A stretch of DNA of 64,000 nucleotides from Siphonodentalium dalli (GCA_032622095.1 CP136064.1:43604989-43668988), one strand, 5' to 3'. Shown: positions 1-11,812, counted from the stretch's first letter. Translations and numbers: made by a program. Notes: generated from the letters alone by a model not told the origin.

Positions 1-1935
1 TCCATTAAGAAGTTATATCAGGCGGCATATGGTTGGTGTTGAGTGGAGAAAACCAATAACGTTTCTCAATGTCGTGTTTTAATCAACCATGACTCAATGA
101 CATTATTTGCACTAGCTTTTATCGAATTACATTCCTAATTCTGCAAGTAGTTACTGTGAATTTAAAGATTGACTGTGACTTTGGCTTGAATTGTGTTATT
201 AATTGGTATTTGCTCTGTATCAAATTTCTGATTCAAACAGATTTCAGAGGATGGCGGAATGAAATCATATCATGGTACTGTCATGATCACGTACACCCCG
301 AAAATTATCACATTTTGATGGAAATGATAGTAAAATATTGTAAAATATACATATAGTAACACATAGTATCGCTACATTGAAATAACCTGAGTCACCATAT
401 CACGTCGAGTTCAGAAGGTGGGAAAATGCGGGATCTCTGTCGCAGCGAGATAACGTGGAGAACGCCACACTCCACCGTATAGTGACACAAGGTTTATTAT
501 ATGACCATGTACATAAATTAATGTATCAATTTGGACTTTTATTGTAAAGCATCACCAAGGTTAGTTTTAACATGCCTAAACAACCCTTATAGTATATTGA
601 CCCCCGCATCACACAGGAAGTCAATAGAAGTCGACACACTGACGTCACTATTCCAGAATGAACATAGTTTAACGTATCCCAATGTCCAGTCTTGAATTAA
701 GAATGATGACTAAAGTACAAAAGAATTAATTCACATATTAGTATGAATCGAAATGTTGAATTGTGAAATTTTGGCTTGTATGTTGATATTTTGGGTATTT
801 TATAATAAAATCAAATCAAACGACCTATTTTTTGTTCGCGACATTTTCATTTTGGTAACCTCCAGGCGAACTGAACGGTCGTTCACCTCAAATTTGCAGG
901 CCTGCTTTAGCTACTTCGTTCAATTTGTCAGAGAGTTGTAACCATCGGTTTTCGCATAAAAAACGCACATTTGCACCATTGTTTTTACTCAAATTGACCA
1001 TTTTCAACCCAAAAGCAGAACACGACAGAGCGAATGGTAGAAGTGAGAAATATTTGAAATTGAGAGAGCGAGTAATTCTAAATCTTAAATCGATATGTGG
1101 GACTGATATAATCTTGGCCTGTTACCTATAGACCTAAATTCATATTACATTACATTCTTTGAAATCTCTTAAACTACAGGAAGACAGTCCTTGATACCAT
1201 GGCATCCCCGGTTGTATTCTTCCACTTCCGTTGTCTTCATACTTCATGTCTTCTACATTTCGTGCATTGTTAAAGAACAACGGTGTATCGCCTAATCGAT
1301 AATCAAATCAAATGAGTTTATACGACGTCGTGCCTTAATCAAAACAGTAAATCAGACAGGACTTGGGTATCGGGCACAATACCCCCGGAACGTTGATACG
1401 ACGTCGCGTCTTTAGATCAATATATCGTCCTTGTTTCGTGCACTGTCAGGATTATTACACATGTTACACAAGTGTGGAGTGCACATCATTTGCAAAGATG
1501 GGAGTCCGCGGGGTGCGCAACGATCCGCGCCTCTGTCCCACCAGCAATACAACGTCAATATCGGGCATCGCCGTTCCAACCGAGCCCGGGACAATTGAAT
1601 CTGACCTAGCAGTGGGTATAAGTACACGACCAAGTGTAAGTACGTGCGAATCGGTTGTGTTGGCTGGTGTGCTTTGCAAATCGATGTATTGTCCGCTAGA
1701 TCAAGTGCTCCTATATATACACGAAGTTTGATCCGGGCAGAACACGCACATTGACGATACATGGTTTGGAGGTAAAGATATAATTGATTATCCCCACAAC
1801 TGTTGTAACAAGCAATCTTATTGGAAACAACACCATGATCAAATCACCATGGCCTCCTGACACAGGGTCATTGGAGTTTAGAACGTGTGATGTACAAAAT
1901 ATCGGTGATATAAGAGCACAGGAAACATCGGGAGT
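1..1935. other. No recognisable gene
   Basis: I see no conserved protein motif, RNA gene or transposon end here. Open frames of about 120 codons overlap on both strands around 1363-1762 in a more GC-rich patch (about 1500-1690). Neither translation resembles a known domain, and the two-strand overlap suggests chance or repeat origin. An undetected short exon cannot be excluded. Confidence 0.5.
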
Positions 1936-1996
1936 ACAGTAATGCCCTAGTTAATCGATTTAGAGCTTTCCGATTAATGGCAACAAGCCATATTGC
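1936..1996 (+). repeat. Partial copy of the CAGTAATGCCC foldback family
   Basis: The segment begins ACAGTAATGCCCTAGTTAAT and continues into 'gctttccgattaatggcaac' followed by 'aagccatatt'. This matches the outer end and the arm-loop region of the palindromic elements at 29190-29402 and 55522-55705. The middle of the arm and the whole second arm are missing, so this is an internally deleted relic. Confidence 0.65.
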
Positions 1997-2298
1997 ACTT
2001 GCAGTTTCGACTAATCGTGAAGGTTGTTCTCGCGCGGCGTATCTGTTGTGACTTGACGTCGGATCTCTTGGTCGGCTATCGAATTATTGTGAATGAATGT
2101 GGTGATCCGATAAAAACCACACCAAATTTGAAAATGTAAGCCTATTGTCGTATGGACAAAATCGTTATATCCGGTACACCATGGGTTACGCGGCTCTCTT
2201 TCTTTCAAGGTCGGGTTAGACATATATACATGTATATAGGCAGGTATTACTTGTAAGTCCCCAATAACCCCCGATATTGCTGGAGATAAGTATAGGTT

Positions 2299-2391
2299 AT
2301 AACACGCTTGGGTATCTGTACAAGAAATATAGACCAAGGCCGCGAAGCGGCCGCGGTCTATATTTCTTGTACAGATACCCAAGCGGGTTAT
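2299..2391. repeat. 93-bp hairpin (inverted repeat)
   Basis: Two arms of about 37 bp face each other (2299-2335 and about 2355-2391), sharing CGCTTGGGTATCTGTACAAG and its complement with only about one mismatch. The loop holds a second GC-rich palindrome, GGCCGCGAAGCGGCC. No further copy was found in the window, and no transposon ends are visible beside it. Confidence 0.8.
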
Positions 2392-3081
2392 GACATATTT
2401 ATGAACCGATTCACACGTCGAGGCAAACATAATTGAGCCAGTGATTATTGTGGATTATACATTCCAAACAAATGTGGATTTCGCTCAATTAACTTCCAGT
2501 CACCCCCATGACCGATACGAATGGTACGAACCGTGTTTTAACACGAGTGACATGTGCGATCATTATCATTTTTTTGTGTATTTATCAATTAAAAGCTGAA
2601 AATGAGGGGTTAAGGAAAGGGTCATTCGGCACTTTCGAAGATCCCGTGGTTAGCCCCCCAAATCACTTCATCATGGCGCATTGTTAGAATTCACACTTTC
2701 CGCTTGTTCAGCATACTCTCCAATTAATGCCAATTTATTGGTGCACTTCAGCTCAAGTCTGTATTGTACCCCCGGCAAATACAGATTCATACAAGAAATA
2801 TTGTTCGTGGATTGGAGCGATCTGATTGGCCGAGGCGTGTGAACCGGTTTATAACTTATAATAGAAACCTTTCGTAAAATCACTATTACGATTACGGATA
2901 GGATATATTATCCTACATGTAATAGGGTGGACACCATCACAACTTACATACGCGGTGGTTATCTGGTGAGGCGGCATATGCCCCTCTACATTCAGTTACA
3001 CATGTATATTATGGAAAATGAAATGTTTGTCTCTTTCAGATCCCATGTTTCTGATCCGTGTGTTATACACCACACCGTTAA

Positions 3082-3446
3082 CCCTTTACCCAACAGAAGG
3101 GCCCTGTGCCAATGCATTCTCTTATATATGCGAGTCGACCATAGGTTGCCTCGCATATATAAGAGAATGCATTGGCTTAACACATTAAAAATTATAAAAT
3201 TGTTAAAGAATGTAAGAAAAAATGGTAAAAAGTGTTAAAAAAAGATTTTTAGGCCAATGCATTCTCTTATATATGCGAGGCGACCTATGGTCGACTCGCA
3301 TATATAAGAGAATGCATTGGCACAGGGCATAACTGTAACTATCACAATGTGGTCAAGGAGCCGGTTCCAATGATATCCATATATGTATGGTTCTATTGAG
3401 ACAGACCGAAGATATTTTAGGCTGTTGAAGCTTTATTTGGCCGGTT
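3082..3446 (+). mobile_element. piggyBac-like TTAA MITE, copy A (3' end lost)
   Basis: TTAA at 3078-3081 precedes CCCTTTACCCAACAGAAGGG, the left end of the family seen intact at 10438-10805. Two 67-bp palindromes follow in opposite orientation (3109-3175 and 3254-3320), then the family's internal 'gtggtcaaggagccggttcc' stretch. Similarity stops after 'tttatttggccggttt', so the right terminal repeat and its TTAA are missing. Confidence 0.8.
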
Positions 3447-3662
3447 TAGAGCGTCCCCAAGCAGCACCGGTGGCACATTCTTGAAACATCTGCACATAAC
3501 TAAACTGCGTTTTGTATAGGAATCAGGGAGCTAAATGTGTTCTAGAGTCGGGGAGCGAGTACACCGTGGAATGCTAAAGGTGAAGGTAACCGAAGAATGA
3601 CCTTCACCTGATACATGCGACACGTTATCAAAAAATTATTAAAATTGTAAAAAATTGTTAGG

Positions 3663-3729
3663 CCAATGCATTCTCTTATATATGCGAGGCGACCTATGGT
3701 CGACTCGCATATATAAGAGAATGCATTGG
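3663..3729 (-). repeat. 67-bp palindrome, isolated copy
   Basis: This is a full copy of the palindrome beginning CCAATGCATTCTC and ending GAGAATGCATTGG. Its context ('aaattgttagg' before, 'cacagggtaaaaaaa' after) matches one side of the long-inverted-repeat element at 22263-22730 rather than the TTAA MITEs. It is probably half of such an element. It lies inside the TIR element 2864-3801. Confidence 0.75.
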
Positions 3730-3801
3730 CACAGGGTAAAAAAAATCTGGCAGGATATTGTTCATATCCGTAATCGTAATCGTGATTTTGCGAAAGGTGT
3801 C

Positions 3802-4349
3802 TAATATTCATGACTAACTGCGGTTTAATTTGTGACACGGACATGTAAACGACTGGCAGTGATTGGAGTTGTCATGTCAATCAACATGCTGCCGATAAAT
3901 TAGTGTAGTTAATCAGCGCAGTCACGCGATTCCCAGTTGGGTCCGGTACTATCAGGGCAAATTTCCTCACCTGACCACAAATGGTAGCAATCCGTAACAT
4001 TTTGGTTTCTGCCAAAATTGCTGATAGTGAACTGCGTTGTAAACTGTACCAAGAACTCCGTCAAACAACGTCTCTATCTCGTCATTATTAGCACACGCAT
4101 GCATATATACAGCCGCCGGGGTGCGCCACGAAAAACGTACGTATAGTCTCCCACCCCATATATGAACACTATATATGACAATACACTCTCGACTCAAACA
4201 TTGCAGTTAATCCGTATGATTGACTTTCCTGCCGACGTAACCTTGTGAGGTAAAATGATTTCGTAATATTTCGAAATTATGTAAACATCTTTGTAAAATG
4301 ATTTCCTCACATTAAATTACTGCTTTCAATTCTAAACTCATGTGGAGTT
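3802..4349. other. No recognisable gene
   Basis: Unique-looking AT-rich sequence. Short open frames on the minus strand (for example about 3967-4197) show no domain. Nothing else is supported. Confidence 0.5.
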
Positions 4350-4893
4350 CAGGGCCCTTTTTCATGAAAGCAACTTATGACATAGTTGGGACTTAAGATG
4401 GTCATAAGTTCAAACTTCAGTCATAAGTGCGTTTCACGAACAAGGTCTTAACTTAAGATGGTCTTAACTTTGGTCTTAACTTTAAGACTGGTGTGAGGTG
4501 TCTTAAGATAATCTTAAAGTTAAGACCCACGTGATAAGTGGCATATCGGGCACAAATATGGCGGCCTATGTTGTTTTGCAATTACGGAGAGATCTACGAC
4601 GAATATGTAACAAAACATCTTTATTTGCATGGACAGCTTCTGTTATAGTGCCACCAGTTGATGACTGGAAAAAATAGGATTTCTTTTCGTTGCTGACATT
4701 TCGGAAGCAATGCGTCTAGTGACAATATTATCATATTCGGAATGGTTGGAACATTATCACGTGGTCCTTTTTGGACATTAAATGCCCACGCCCATGTCGT
4801 GATTTTCAAGGCTGTCCAAATTTGTTTCATGTTTTTTTTGCAGGGGTGGGATGACCATTGTACAGCATTCTGTATCTATATCTATATTTGCGA

Positions 4894-4894
4894 A

Positions 4895-4933
<39 letters not shown>
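4894..4933 (+). repeat. (TGTC)n microsatellite at the Helitron 5' end
   Basis: About ten TGTC units lie about 20 bp inside the Helitron start. Shorter versions occur at the same position in the related ends near 6770, 51668 and 53378. Confidence 0.95.
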
Positions 4934-5089
4934 GTTCTATAGAAATTCACAGGGGACCATCTAGATGATGCCAAAGGGGTCTACTAGGAGTAGCTTTTTA
5001 CGAGAAAGATAATGGTCGGGGTTAGAAATTTCTAAAGTGACGCCGTTATTGTCAGGGGCAGAAAAGGGGGAGGGGCAGAAAAAATATTT

Positions 5090-5835
5090 GTCGCCGATTG
5101 CCACAAAACTTATATATAATCATCCCCATAATATGATGAATCTAATGGTGTGGTTTAAATATGGCAAAAGTCGCGCCGTTCGCGTCAGGGGTGCCCGGAA
5201 GGGGGGGGGAGATTTTTTTTTCTTCTGTCGCCGATTGCCACGAAACTTACATATAATCATCCCCATTATATGAAGAATCCAACGGTGTGGTTTGTGACGT
5301 CGTTTGAGTCAGGGATGAACGGAAGGGGAGAGGGCACCAAAATTGATAAAACTAATTTTAGCGCCGATTTCCACCAAATTGATATATATTCTTCTTCATG
5401 ATACAAGGAATCTAATTGTGCGATTTAACAACGCCAAATTGTTGTTTTGGGTGAGAGATTGGGAGGGGGTGGGCACTAAATTTGACAATAAGTCGCCGAT
5501 TGCCACCACACTTATACAAAATCATCCCCATGGTATGAGGAGTCTAATGGTGTGGCTTTTATCTGTCAAATGTGGCCTCATTCAAGTCAGGGTTGCATTG
5601 AAAGGGACAGGGGCACCAAAATTGACGCACAATTTTTTTAGCGCCAATTTCCACCAAATTGATACACGTTCTTATCCATGATACGAGGAATCTAATCGTG
5701 ATTTAAAGACGCCATAGTGGTGCTGTTTGGGTGAGCGATGGAGAGGGGAGGGATTGGCACCAAATTTGATAAAATAAATTGTTTAGTCGCCGATTATCAC
5801 CAAACTTATAAACAATCAACTCCATGATATCAGGA
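5090..5835 (+). repeat. Tandem array of about 140-bp units in Helitron A
   Basis: Units begin near 5090, 5227, 5361, 5492, 5641 and 5786 with (g)tcgccgatt-ccaccaaactta or gcgccgatttccaccaaatt. Each continues through 'atgatatgaggaatctaat' and 'gtgtggtttaaa' and ends in a G-rich 'gagaggggcaccaaa' segment. Two unit types tend to alternate. More decayed units follow between 6440 and 7130. The arrangement recurs at 51841-52925. Confidence 0.85.
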
Positions 5836-5854
5836 GTGTAATCGTGTGGTTTAA

Positions 5855-6374
5855 AGGTGGATTATCTCTTTGTAAACATGTATTATATAGTTACCGGGGT
5901 ATAAAATATTAGATTTGAATCGAAGACTCCGGTCCGGAAATGCTTCTATCGATTAATATTAATTTTATTTCGAACATTTTCTGGTCTAAAAATGTGTGTT
6001 TGTTCAGCTAACGAACAATAGTGGTTACTGTTAACAGAGACCAGAAATTATATTGTGCAATTTTGTCACAAATAAACGTTAATTATACTCATTATCGCTT
6101 ATATCTGTGGAACAAAACAATACAAACAACCAATATGTGACATTTGACATTCGTTGCGTAGCCGTAGAAACAGCCCAGTGCTCTATATCGCAATACGGTC
6201 TCATCCAAATGGTCGGTTCTAAAAATAGTAACATAAACGGGCCCGATTTAATATTCGAAATAAAATCAATATTAATTTATAGAAGCTTTTCCGGACATAG
6301 GTCTTCAGTTCATATCTATTATTTTATACCCACGCAACTATTTAAAATTTGTTATTTAAAGAGATAATCCATCT
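5855..6374. mobile_element. TTAA-flanked TIR element (AGGTGGATTATC ends) in Helitron A
   Basis: TTAA at 5851-5854 and 6375-6378 bracket inverted ends AGGTGGATTATCTCTTT and AAAGAGATAATCCATCT. The similarity extends some 60 bp inward through 'ggtataaaatattaga' and its complement. It splits the Helitron phrase 'gtggtttaaa / gatgtc'. Ends beginning AGG with TTAA duplications fit Kolobok-type transposons. piggyBac also uses TTAA, so the superfamily is an inference. There is no transposase. Confidence 0.75.
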
Positions 6375-9300
6375 TTAAGGATGTCACAAGTGGGGCCATT
6401 CGAGTCAGTGGTGTATAGAGATGAGAGGTACAAACAAAATTATATCTATACGTTTAGTGCCGATTTCCACCAGATTGATACATATTCTTCTCCGTGATAC
6501 GAAGAATCTTATCGTGTGGTTTAGATACACCAAATTGGTGCCCTATGGGTGAGAGATATGGGGACCTTAAATTTGATACGAATTTGTATACTCGCCAATT
6601 TTCACCAATTTCATATATATGCATCTCTAATCTCTAATGAGTCTTAGTGTGTGCAGCTTGAGTCCGAAATAGGGACGGGAGGGTCACCAAAACTGATACG
6701 AAATATTTTTAGTACCAATTACCATCAAATTCAGACACGTTCTTCTCAATTGATACAAGAAATAAAATCGTGCTGTCTGTCTGTCTTTTTGTCTGTCTGT
6801 GTGCGTTCTATATATAACTTCACGCGGTACAATCGAGATGGCGCCAAGGCGTTCTGAGATGGGTAACTTTTTACAAGGAAGATAATGGTGCGGGTTAAAA
6901 TTTTCTAAAATGACGCTGTTGGTGGGAGGGGAAATTAAAAAAAAAATATGGTGAAATAGTTTTGTCGCTGATTTCCACCAAACGAATATATAATCACCTT
7001 CGCGATATGGCGTTGTTCGAGTCAGCGTTGCATCAACAATTGATTTAATAAACCAAATTCCACCAAATTCATACACGTTTTTCTCTAATGATATACCATG
7101 AATTAAATCACATTTGGTGTCGTTTGCGTCACGTATGGCGAGCGGCTATGCACTATCATTGATAAGATTGCTATTCGCTGATATCCACATATAAGTTATA
7201 TACAGTCACAAGGCCATCTCCATATCATTTTAAGTAGTTGTCGTTCACATTTCACAATCCCGACATACATGTATGGTGACCCACATAAGTCACTTGAACA
7301 ATGATATCTTCTTAACAGTCATATTTATATGGGAATGGCAATCAAGGCATTCACACAATGAGCTAGCAAAAAGAGATAACTAGAAGAAACATTAAACGTA
7401 TAGTTATCATTCTATTGAAGAGATACATATATTCGTGCAAACTGAGAGACCTCGAACCGTCATAGGATTGCATATATATAATAACAAAATTTAGTCTGTT
7501 CCATTCAATACAGTTTCCACAAAAAGTTACAATTTGTCAAGAGATATGGAAGGCCTGTTCAAAAATAGTGGTCATAGTGTGCAGTCAAATATAGTTTCTT
7601 CTGATATTCAAGAAAATGCAGTTAGTAGCACAAGACTTTTCAGGATCCTACCAATACTGACATCTGAGAAGGGTTTTATAACAGACTCATCGACTGACAT
7701 AAACAACTCAAAATCTCGCTCTGTGCGTGGCACATGTAGCTGATATATGTGCGCAGCAACATTTCGTTTAAACTAAGAATATTTAGCCAATATATAGCAC
7801 CATGAACAGAGGAGCACCTGGAAAGTTCTTTGAAACATCTGTATCTTCATGGAGATATGATAGCCAGGTGTCCTCGAGATCTTAGTCCAACCCACTAGAT
7901 TGATTGATACATCTCAATATGTAAAACCCAATAATCATCTTTTATCGAACTAATGTGTTTATGATGTTCATGTATCATATTCTAACGTCTAATGTATACA
8001 CAGTTGTAAATAAATAAATACTTCATTATTGGTGGAACGGATTAATCGCGATAAATAGAATGACAATTGACAAGGTGGGCCACTACTTATATTCCATGAC
8101 TGTAATAATCATGTTTTGTGATGCTATTTGAATATACAATTTATGAGAAAACGTATAACACTTTAAGCAAGAGCATTCTCTATTCCCAACAAATATCCAC
8201 AGCATACATTAACCTGGGCAACGCCGGGTAACCCTGCTAGTATATGATATACACACCCGTAACGATAACACCCCTTAATGCGAGTGTGCTAATGAAAACG
8301 TAGTTATATATAACCATGGTATGACAACCGATAGATATACATCTGCATAAAAATAATAAAAAAGTTGCTCTAACAAATATTTTTAATTTCCCTTTGAATC
8401 GAAAAATGACCTATGTGTGTCCTGATGACATCGCCGATTTATTTTGATTATTGCTACACGTAGATAGCGATGGTCAATAATACACGTGCTATGTCGGCTC
8501 ACCTAAAAAAATCGCCGCATGATCATTGCTCTCGTGGATTAATTCGGCGTGAATGCATGGTCGCAGTCATGGATCGTCCCATATAATCATATTGTCTGAC
8601 ACCGCCACTCACCAGTAAACGCAAAGCTCGTCATTTTAAGAGCCTGCGATGTACTCATGTTCGAATTTACGTCGTGAAACCCATGCAAGTCTAAGATCCA
8701 TATGCGAATATAAGGCCACTGCCTATAGACATTAAGATACATGCGCTGATTCGCCCACCCACACCCCAGCCGCTATCCAGCATCCCTGTCACACAATAAT
8801 TTCAATTCGGACTCGGCTCTTTCTCGATAACCTCTCAATGCCGGACATACAGATTGCACAAGCCCACATTGTTTTGTTCCTGACTGTAGAAAATTGTCGA
8901 TAACCAGTCTAAATGAGCGGGAACTTAACTTACTACTTAAGTAGGACTTAATCTTGTTTTGTGAAACGCGTTCTTGAAACGGAAAAGTTACATCATAAGA
9001 TCCACCTTAGATCTTAGATTAAGTCCATCTTAAGATAATCTTATGACCTTGCTTCACGAAACAGCGCCCAGAAAAGTATGTATTTTTATTAACCTGGTTA
9101 CGGTCATATTTGTTTACGGACTACGGCCTCGTAGTCGTCAATTCTGCGAAAAAGTTTTTGGACGGTCCAAAAAAAAATTACGACTACTAACAGCTAGTCG
9201 TAATAGTTATCCGTCGTCGGTCACTATGCAAAATGTGTCTAATGTCATAACTATTACGTGCATTCGCTAGATTTTTATTGGATCTACCGTGTTGAATTGC

Positions 9301-9416
9301 GAAGAAAGACCGGTGGTGTCGTATATAACATTAACAATAATCATCAGTCTTTCTGTGAACTATCATTCCTCAGAAAAGGCAACGAGCAATATGGATTGGG
9401 AGAACACCTTGATTAA

Positions 9417-9615
9417 AGATACGGGCCGCCTTAGGTGTGGGTATAGCTGTTAAAATAGTCACATCCGCTAAAACCGCCATAAACAGAGAGAATATTATAT
9501 AATATACAGATATTGTTCTTATACCAATCAAACATATTGCGTACAGTGCATGTTATTGTCACGTTTGAACTCTTTGTTATGTAAACGAACATAAAAAACG
9601 TTACAGAACCATTTG
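9417..9615 (-). mobile_element. Truncated copy of the AGGYACGGG TTAA family
   Basis: TTAA (9413-9416) precedes AGATACGGGCCGCCTTAGG. The next 200 bp follow the same order of blocks as the element at 50760-51253, including 'ccgccataaacagagagaat' and 'gttatgtaaacgaac'. Similarity fades near 9615 and no right end is present. Confidence 0.65.
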
Positions 9616-10433
9616 TTTATAGACAAACACTTGGAACTAACGGATCATCCAATGAAAATGTTCCGTAGCGCTGTGGGAGGCTAAGATCAAATTATTGACG
9701 TCATCAACAATCGCATTCAAATCACACGAAATTTTATTTTAAGCGACCCATTCTACCCGCTGTCAGTTCAAAATCCAACTAATCCAAAACTTGGAAATGA
9801 TCAGACAGAAAAAGTGTACATAATATAATTGTTCATGCAAAGAAATGTATATTTTTCAATCCAGTAAGTATTTTCTCCTAACCTATATATGGTAATACAT
9901 ACCAAATAAGGAATTTACTAATGATAGTATTGTGAGTTGTCGCACCAAATTATGGGTTTCACAACCGTCGTACAATGCGCGCGAATCTATTTAAGGAAAT
10001 GACGCAAGATCATCTTCAAAATGCACATTATAAAGTTGCTGCATAAAACTCCTATTAGCCGATGAAAAGGCTTGCGTGTTCGGTTAATTATATTATAGTA
10101 CCCCTAGTTAACGTAAACACTTATGACAGGAATCACCCTCGGCTGTGCAATCTGTATCAACGAATTCTCACTATTGAATAACCGTGTGCAAATTACGGCG
10201 GAGTGCACAGCTCGATCTCAACATCACGAACGTACGTGAACTAATCAAATGCGTGGGTGATATAAACACCAGTAGAATGTCTGCGCACGCGTAGCAAATG
10301 GCTTGCTTTCTGCACAAGGACGTGCATGACCAGAGGGTGGTTATGTGTCTAAATTGAAATTTCCAGCTGCACCATCACATTTGCAACGGACCGAAATGTC
10401 CAATTATGGACGTTCCATTTTGGCCCATACACC
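9616..10433. other. No recognisable gene
   Basis: No domain, RNA gene or repeat end is visible. The sequence is ordinary AT-rich intergenic DNA leading up to the MITE at 10438. Confidence 0.5.
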
Positions 10434-10437
10434 TTAA

Positions 10438-10805
10438 CCCTTTACCCAACAGAAGGGCCCTGTGCCAATGCATTCTCTTATATATGCGAGTCGACCATAG
10501 GTCGCCTCGCATATATAAGAGAATGCATTGGCTTAACACATTAAAAATGATAAAATTGTTAAAGAATGTAAGAAAAAATGGCCAATGCATTCTCTTATAT
10601 ATGCGAGGCGACCTATGGTCGACTCGCATATATAAGAGAATGCATTGGCACATGGCACATGGCATAATTGTGACTATCACAATGTGGTCAAGGAGCCGGT
10701 TCCAATGATATTCATATTTGTATGGTTCTGTTGAGACAGACCGAAGATATTTTAGGCTGTTAAAGCTTTATTTGGCCGGTTTTGGCCGGTTTGTTGGGTA
10801 AAGGG
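10438..10805 (+). mobile_element. piggyBac-like TTAA MITE, copy C (intact reference copy)
   Basis: Perfect inverted ends CCCTTTACCCAACA and TGTTGGGTAAAGGG are each flanked by TTAA (10434-10437 and 10806-10809). The TTAA duplication and CCC start are the hallmark of piggyBac-family transposons. At 368 bp with no frame for a transposase it is a MITE. It carries the 67-bp palindrome at 10465-10531 and again, inverted, at 10582-10648. An internal AT-rich spacer ('gttaaagaatgtaagaaaaa') separates them, and a 'gtggtcaaggagccggttcc' tail segment follows. Confidence 0.9.
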
Positions 10806-11751
10806 TTAATTGGGTTGGAGTTTGCCAAACACAAGATGTCCAACTGTTGGGCATTTCTCATTTGAGATACCGTATGATCCAATATGTTTGGAAATTTTAG
10901 TTGGAACAGTTTCAGCCTATCTCACAGTAACATCTAATGTTGGGTAAGGTTTGAATGTTCCGAAACTTGTGACCAAAGCTTGGAGAAACACCGAACCCCG
11001 TCCGCTGTCGCGATGTTCCTGAAGCTGAACCTGGAGGCAACGTGCATGCGTTGTAAAAGCGACATCACTTTTGTAGAAAATGCAAATCCCTTTAATTATT
11101 CAACAGTGCCTATGTACCCATTAAATATCATCGTCTGTGAAATGTATTTGTACATTTTGGATGCGCACAGCGCATAAAATGCAAAACCTAAAACATTAAA
11201 ACAAGGAGACACATTAACTAAACGGTGCAAGCATGTCTGATGTGCATGCTAATTGCATGTTTACAAATATTTAAACATGCCGTCACATATGGGTTCAATT
11301 CAATGCGTTGTGTTATTTTCGACGTTAAATTTGCTGTTATCTATTCTGGGCGCATCATTTTACGCGATGCACATTGGTATGTTTCGTTCAATACACCTTA
11401 GATTCATTTTCGGTTGCTGAATGTATACCTTAAGCGTTTCGTTTTTTGGATAAGTTCATCAAAGATACCGCGGAAACTAATACCGGTATTCCTCCGATAT
11501 CCCATTTGGGACTCTTTGGGACGTTTTTTTTATATTTCCATCGGAATTTCCGGTAGTAATCCGAAAGGAATCCCGACCAAAATCCGGACCTGAATCCCAA
11601 CAAAATCCCTATCGATTGTCAGAATGTTCCATTCAAATATGACCGGCATTGCCCAAGGATCCCATTGTGATTTTTTAAGGACGACCAGCTGGGCGCAGCC
11701 CAGCCGCGCATGTGTTGCGCAGCTTATACTAAGTTCGCTTTTCAACATGGG

Positions 11752-11812
11752 CGTCGCCATCTTGAATTTGAGGCGCCGCCATCTTGAATTTGAGGTGCCG
11801 CCATCTTGGAAA
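11752..11812 (-). promoter_or_regulatory. Three tandem GCCATCTTG (YY1-like) sites
   Basis: A unit of about 22 bp, (g)cCGCCATCTTGaatttgag, occurs three times in a row. The complement AAGATGGCG matches the binding core of the zinc-finger factor YY1, whose sites often lie just downstream of transcription starts. Whether a promoter exists here is an inference. The repeats could equally be a short tandem duplication without function. Confidence 0.35.

Larger units (their letters stand above)
2864..3801. mobile_element. TIR element with TA flanks, copy 1
   Basis: The left end reads GAAACCTTTCGTAAAATCAC and the right end GTGATTTTGCGAAAGGTGTC, inverted with few mismatches and continuing into inverted 'attacgattacggata' sequence. 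Each end is flanked by TA (2862-2863 and 3802-3803), as expected for a TA-targeting DNA transposon such as the Tc1/mariner group. No transposase frame is present, so it is non-autonomous. It contains the damaged MITE at 3082-3446 and the hairpin at 3663-3729. The same ends bound 19956-21918. Confidence 0.65.
4875..8240 (+). mobile_element. Non-autonomous Helitron, locus A
   Basis: The 5' end reads TCTATATCTATATTTGCG followed by a (TGTC)n tract, a common Helitron beginning. The 3' end has a short stem-loop (ACCTGG / GCAACG / CCGGGT) a few bases before terminal CTAG at 8237-8240. An A precedes the 5' TC (4874) and a T follows CTAG (8241), matching Helitron insertion between A and T. No Rep/helicase frame is present, so movement would need enzymes supplied in trans. 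The body holds a tandem array of about 140 bp units, an inserted TTAA element (5855-6374), and a second 5'-end-like block near 6765. It is related along much of its length to 51653-55883. Confidence 0.8.
4350..9071. mobile_element. Possible inverted-repeat element hosting the Helitron
   Basis: The left end starts CAGGGCCCTTTTTCATGAAA. The right end finishes TTCACGAAACAGCGCCCAG, its approximate inverse complement. Both sides continue for roughly 150-200 bp with inverted sequence rich in 'cttaagatggtcttaac' and a shared 'gcgtttcac(g/a)aa' block. I infer one element of about 1.3 kb of its own sequence, split by the Helitron at 4875-8240. Two independent relics of one family would look similar, and no clear target duplication is visible. 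Confidence 0.4.

Noticed and set aside
1363-1762. Overlapping 122- and 116-codon frames on opposite strands
   Set aside because: No domain or convincing codon pattern could be seen, and mutual overlap makes at least one spurious. Left as unrecognised sequence.
4740-4942. Frame ending in (CLSV)n peptide
   Set aside because: The tail is the TGTC microsatellite of the Helitron end.
10406-10708. Recurrent open frames with peptides such as CILLYMR and IYKRMHW near each palindrome
   Set aside because: They are read-throughs of the 67-bp palindrome, appear on both strands at every copy, and differ in what lies around them. They reflect the repeat, not a protein family.
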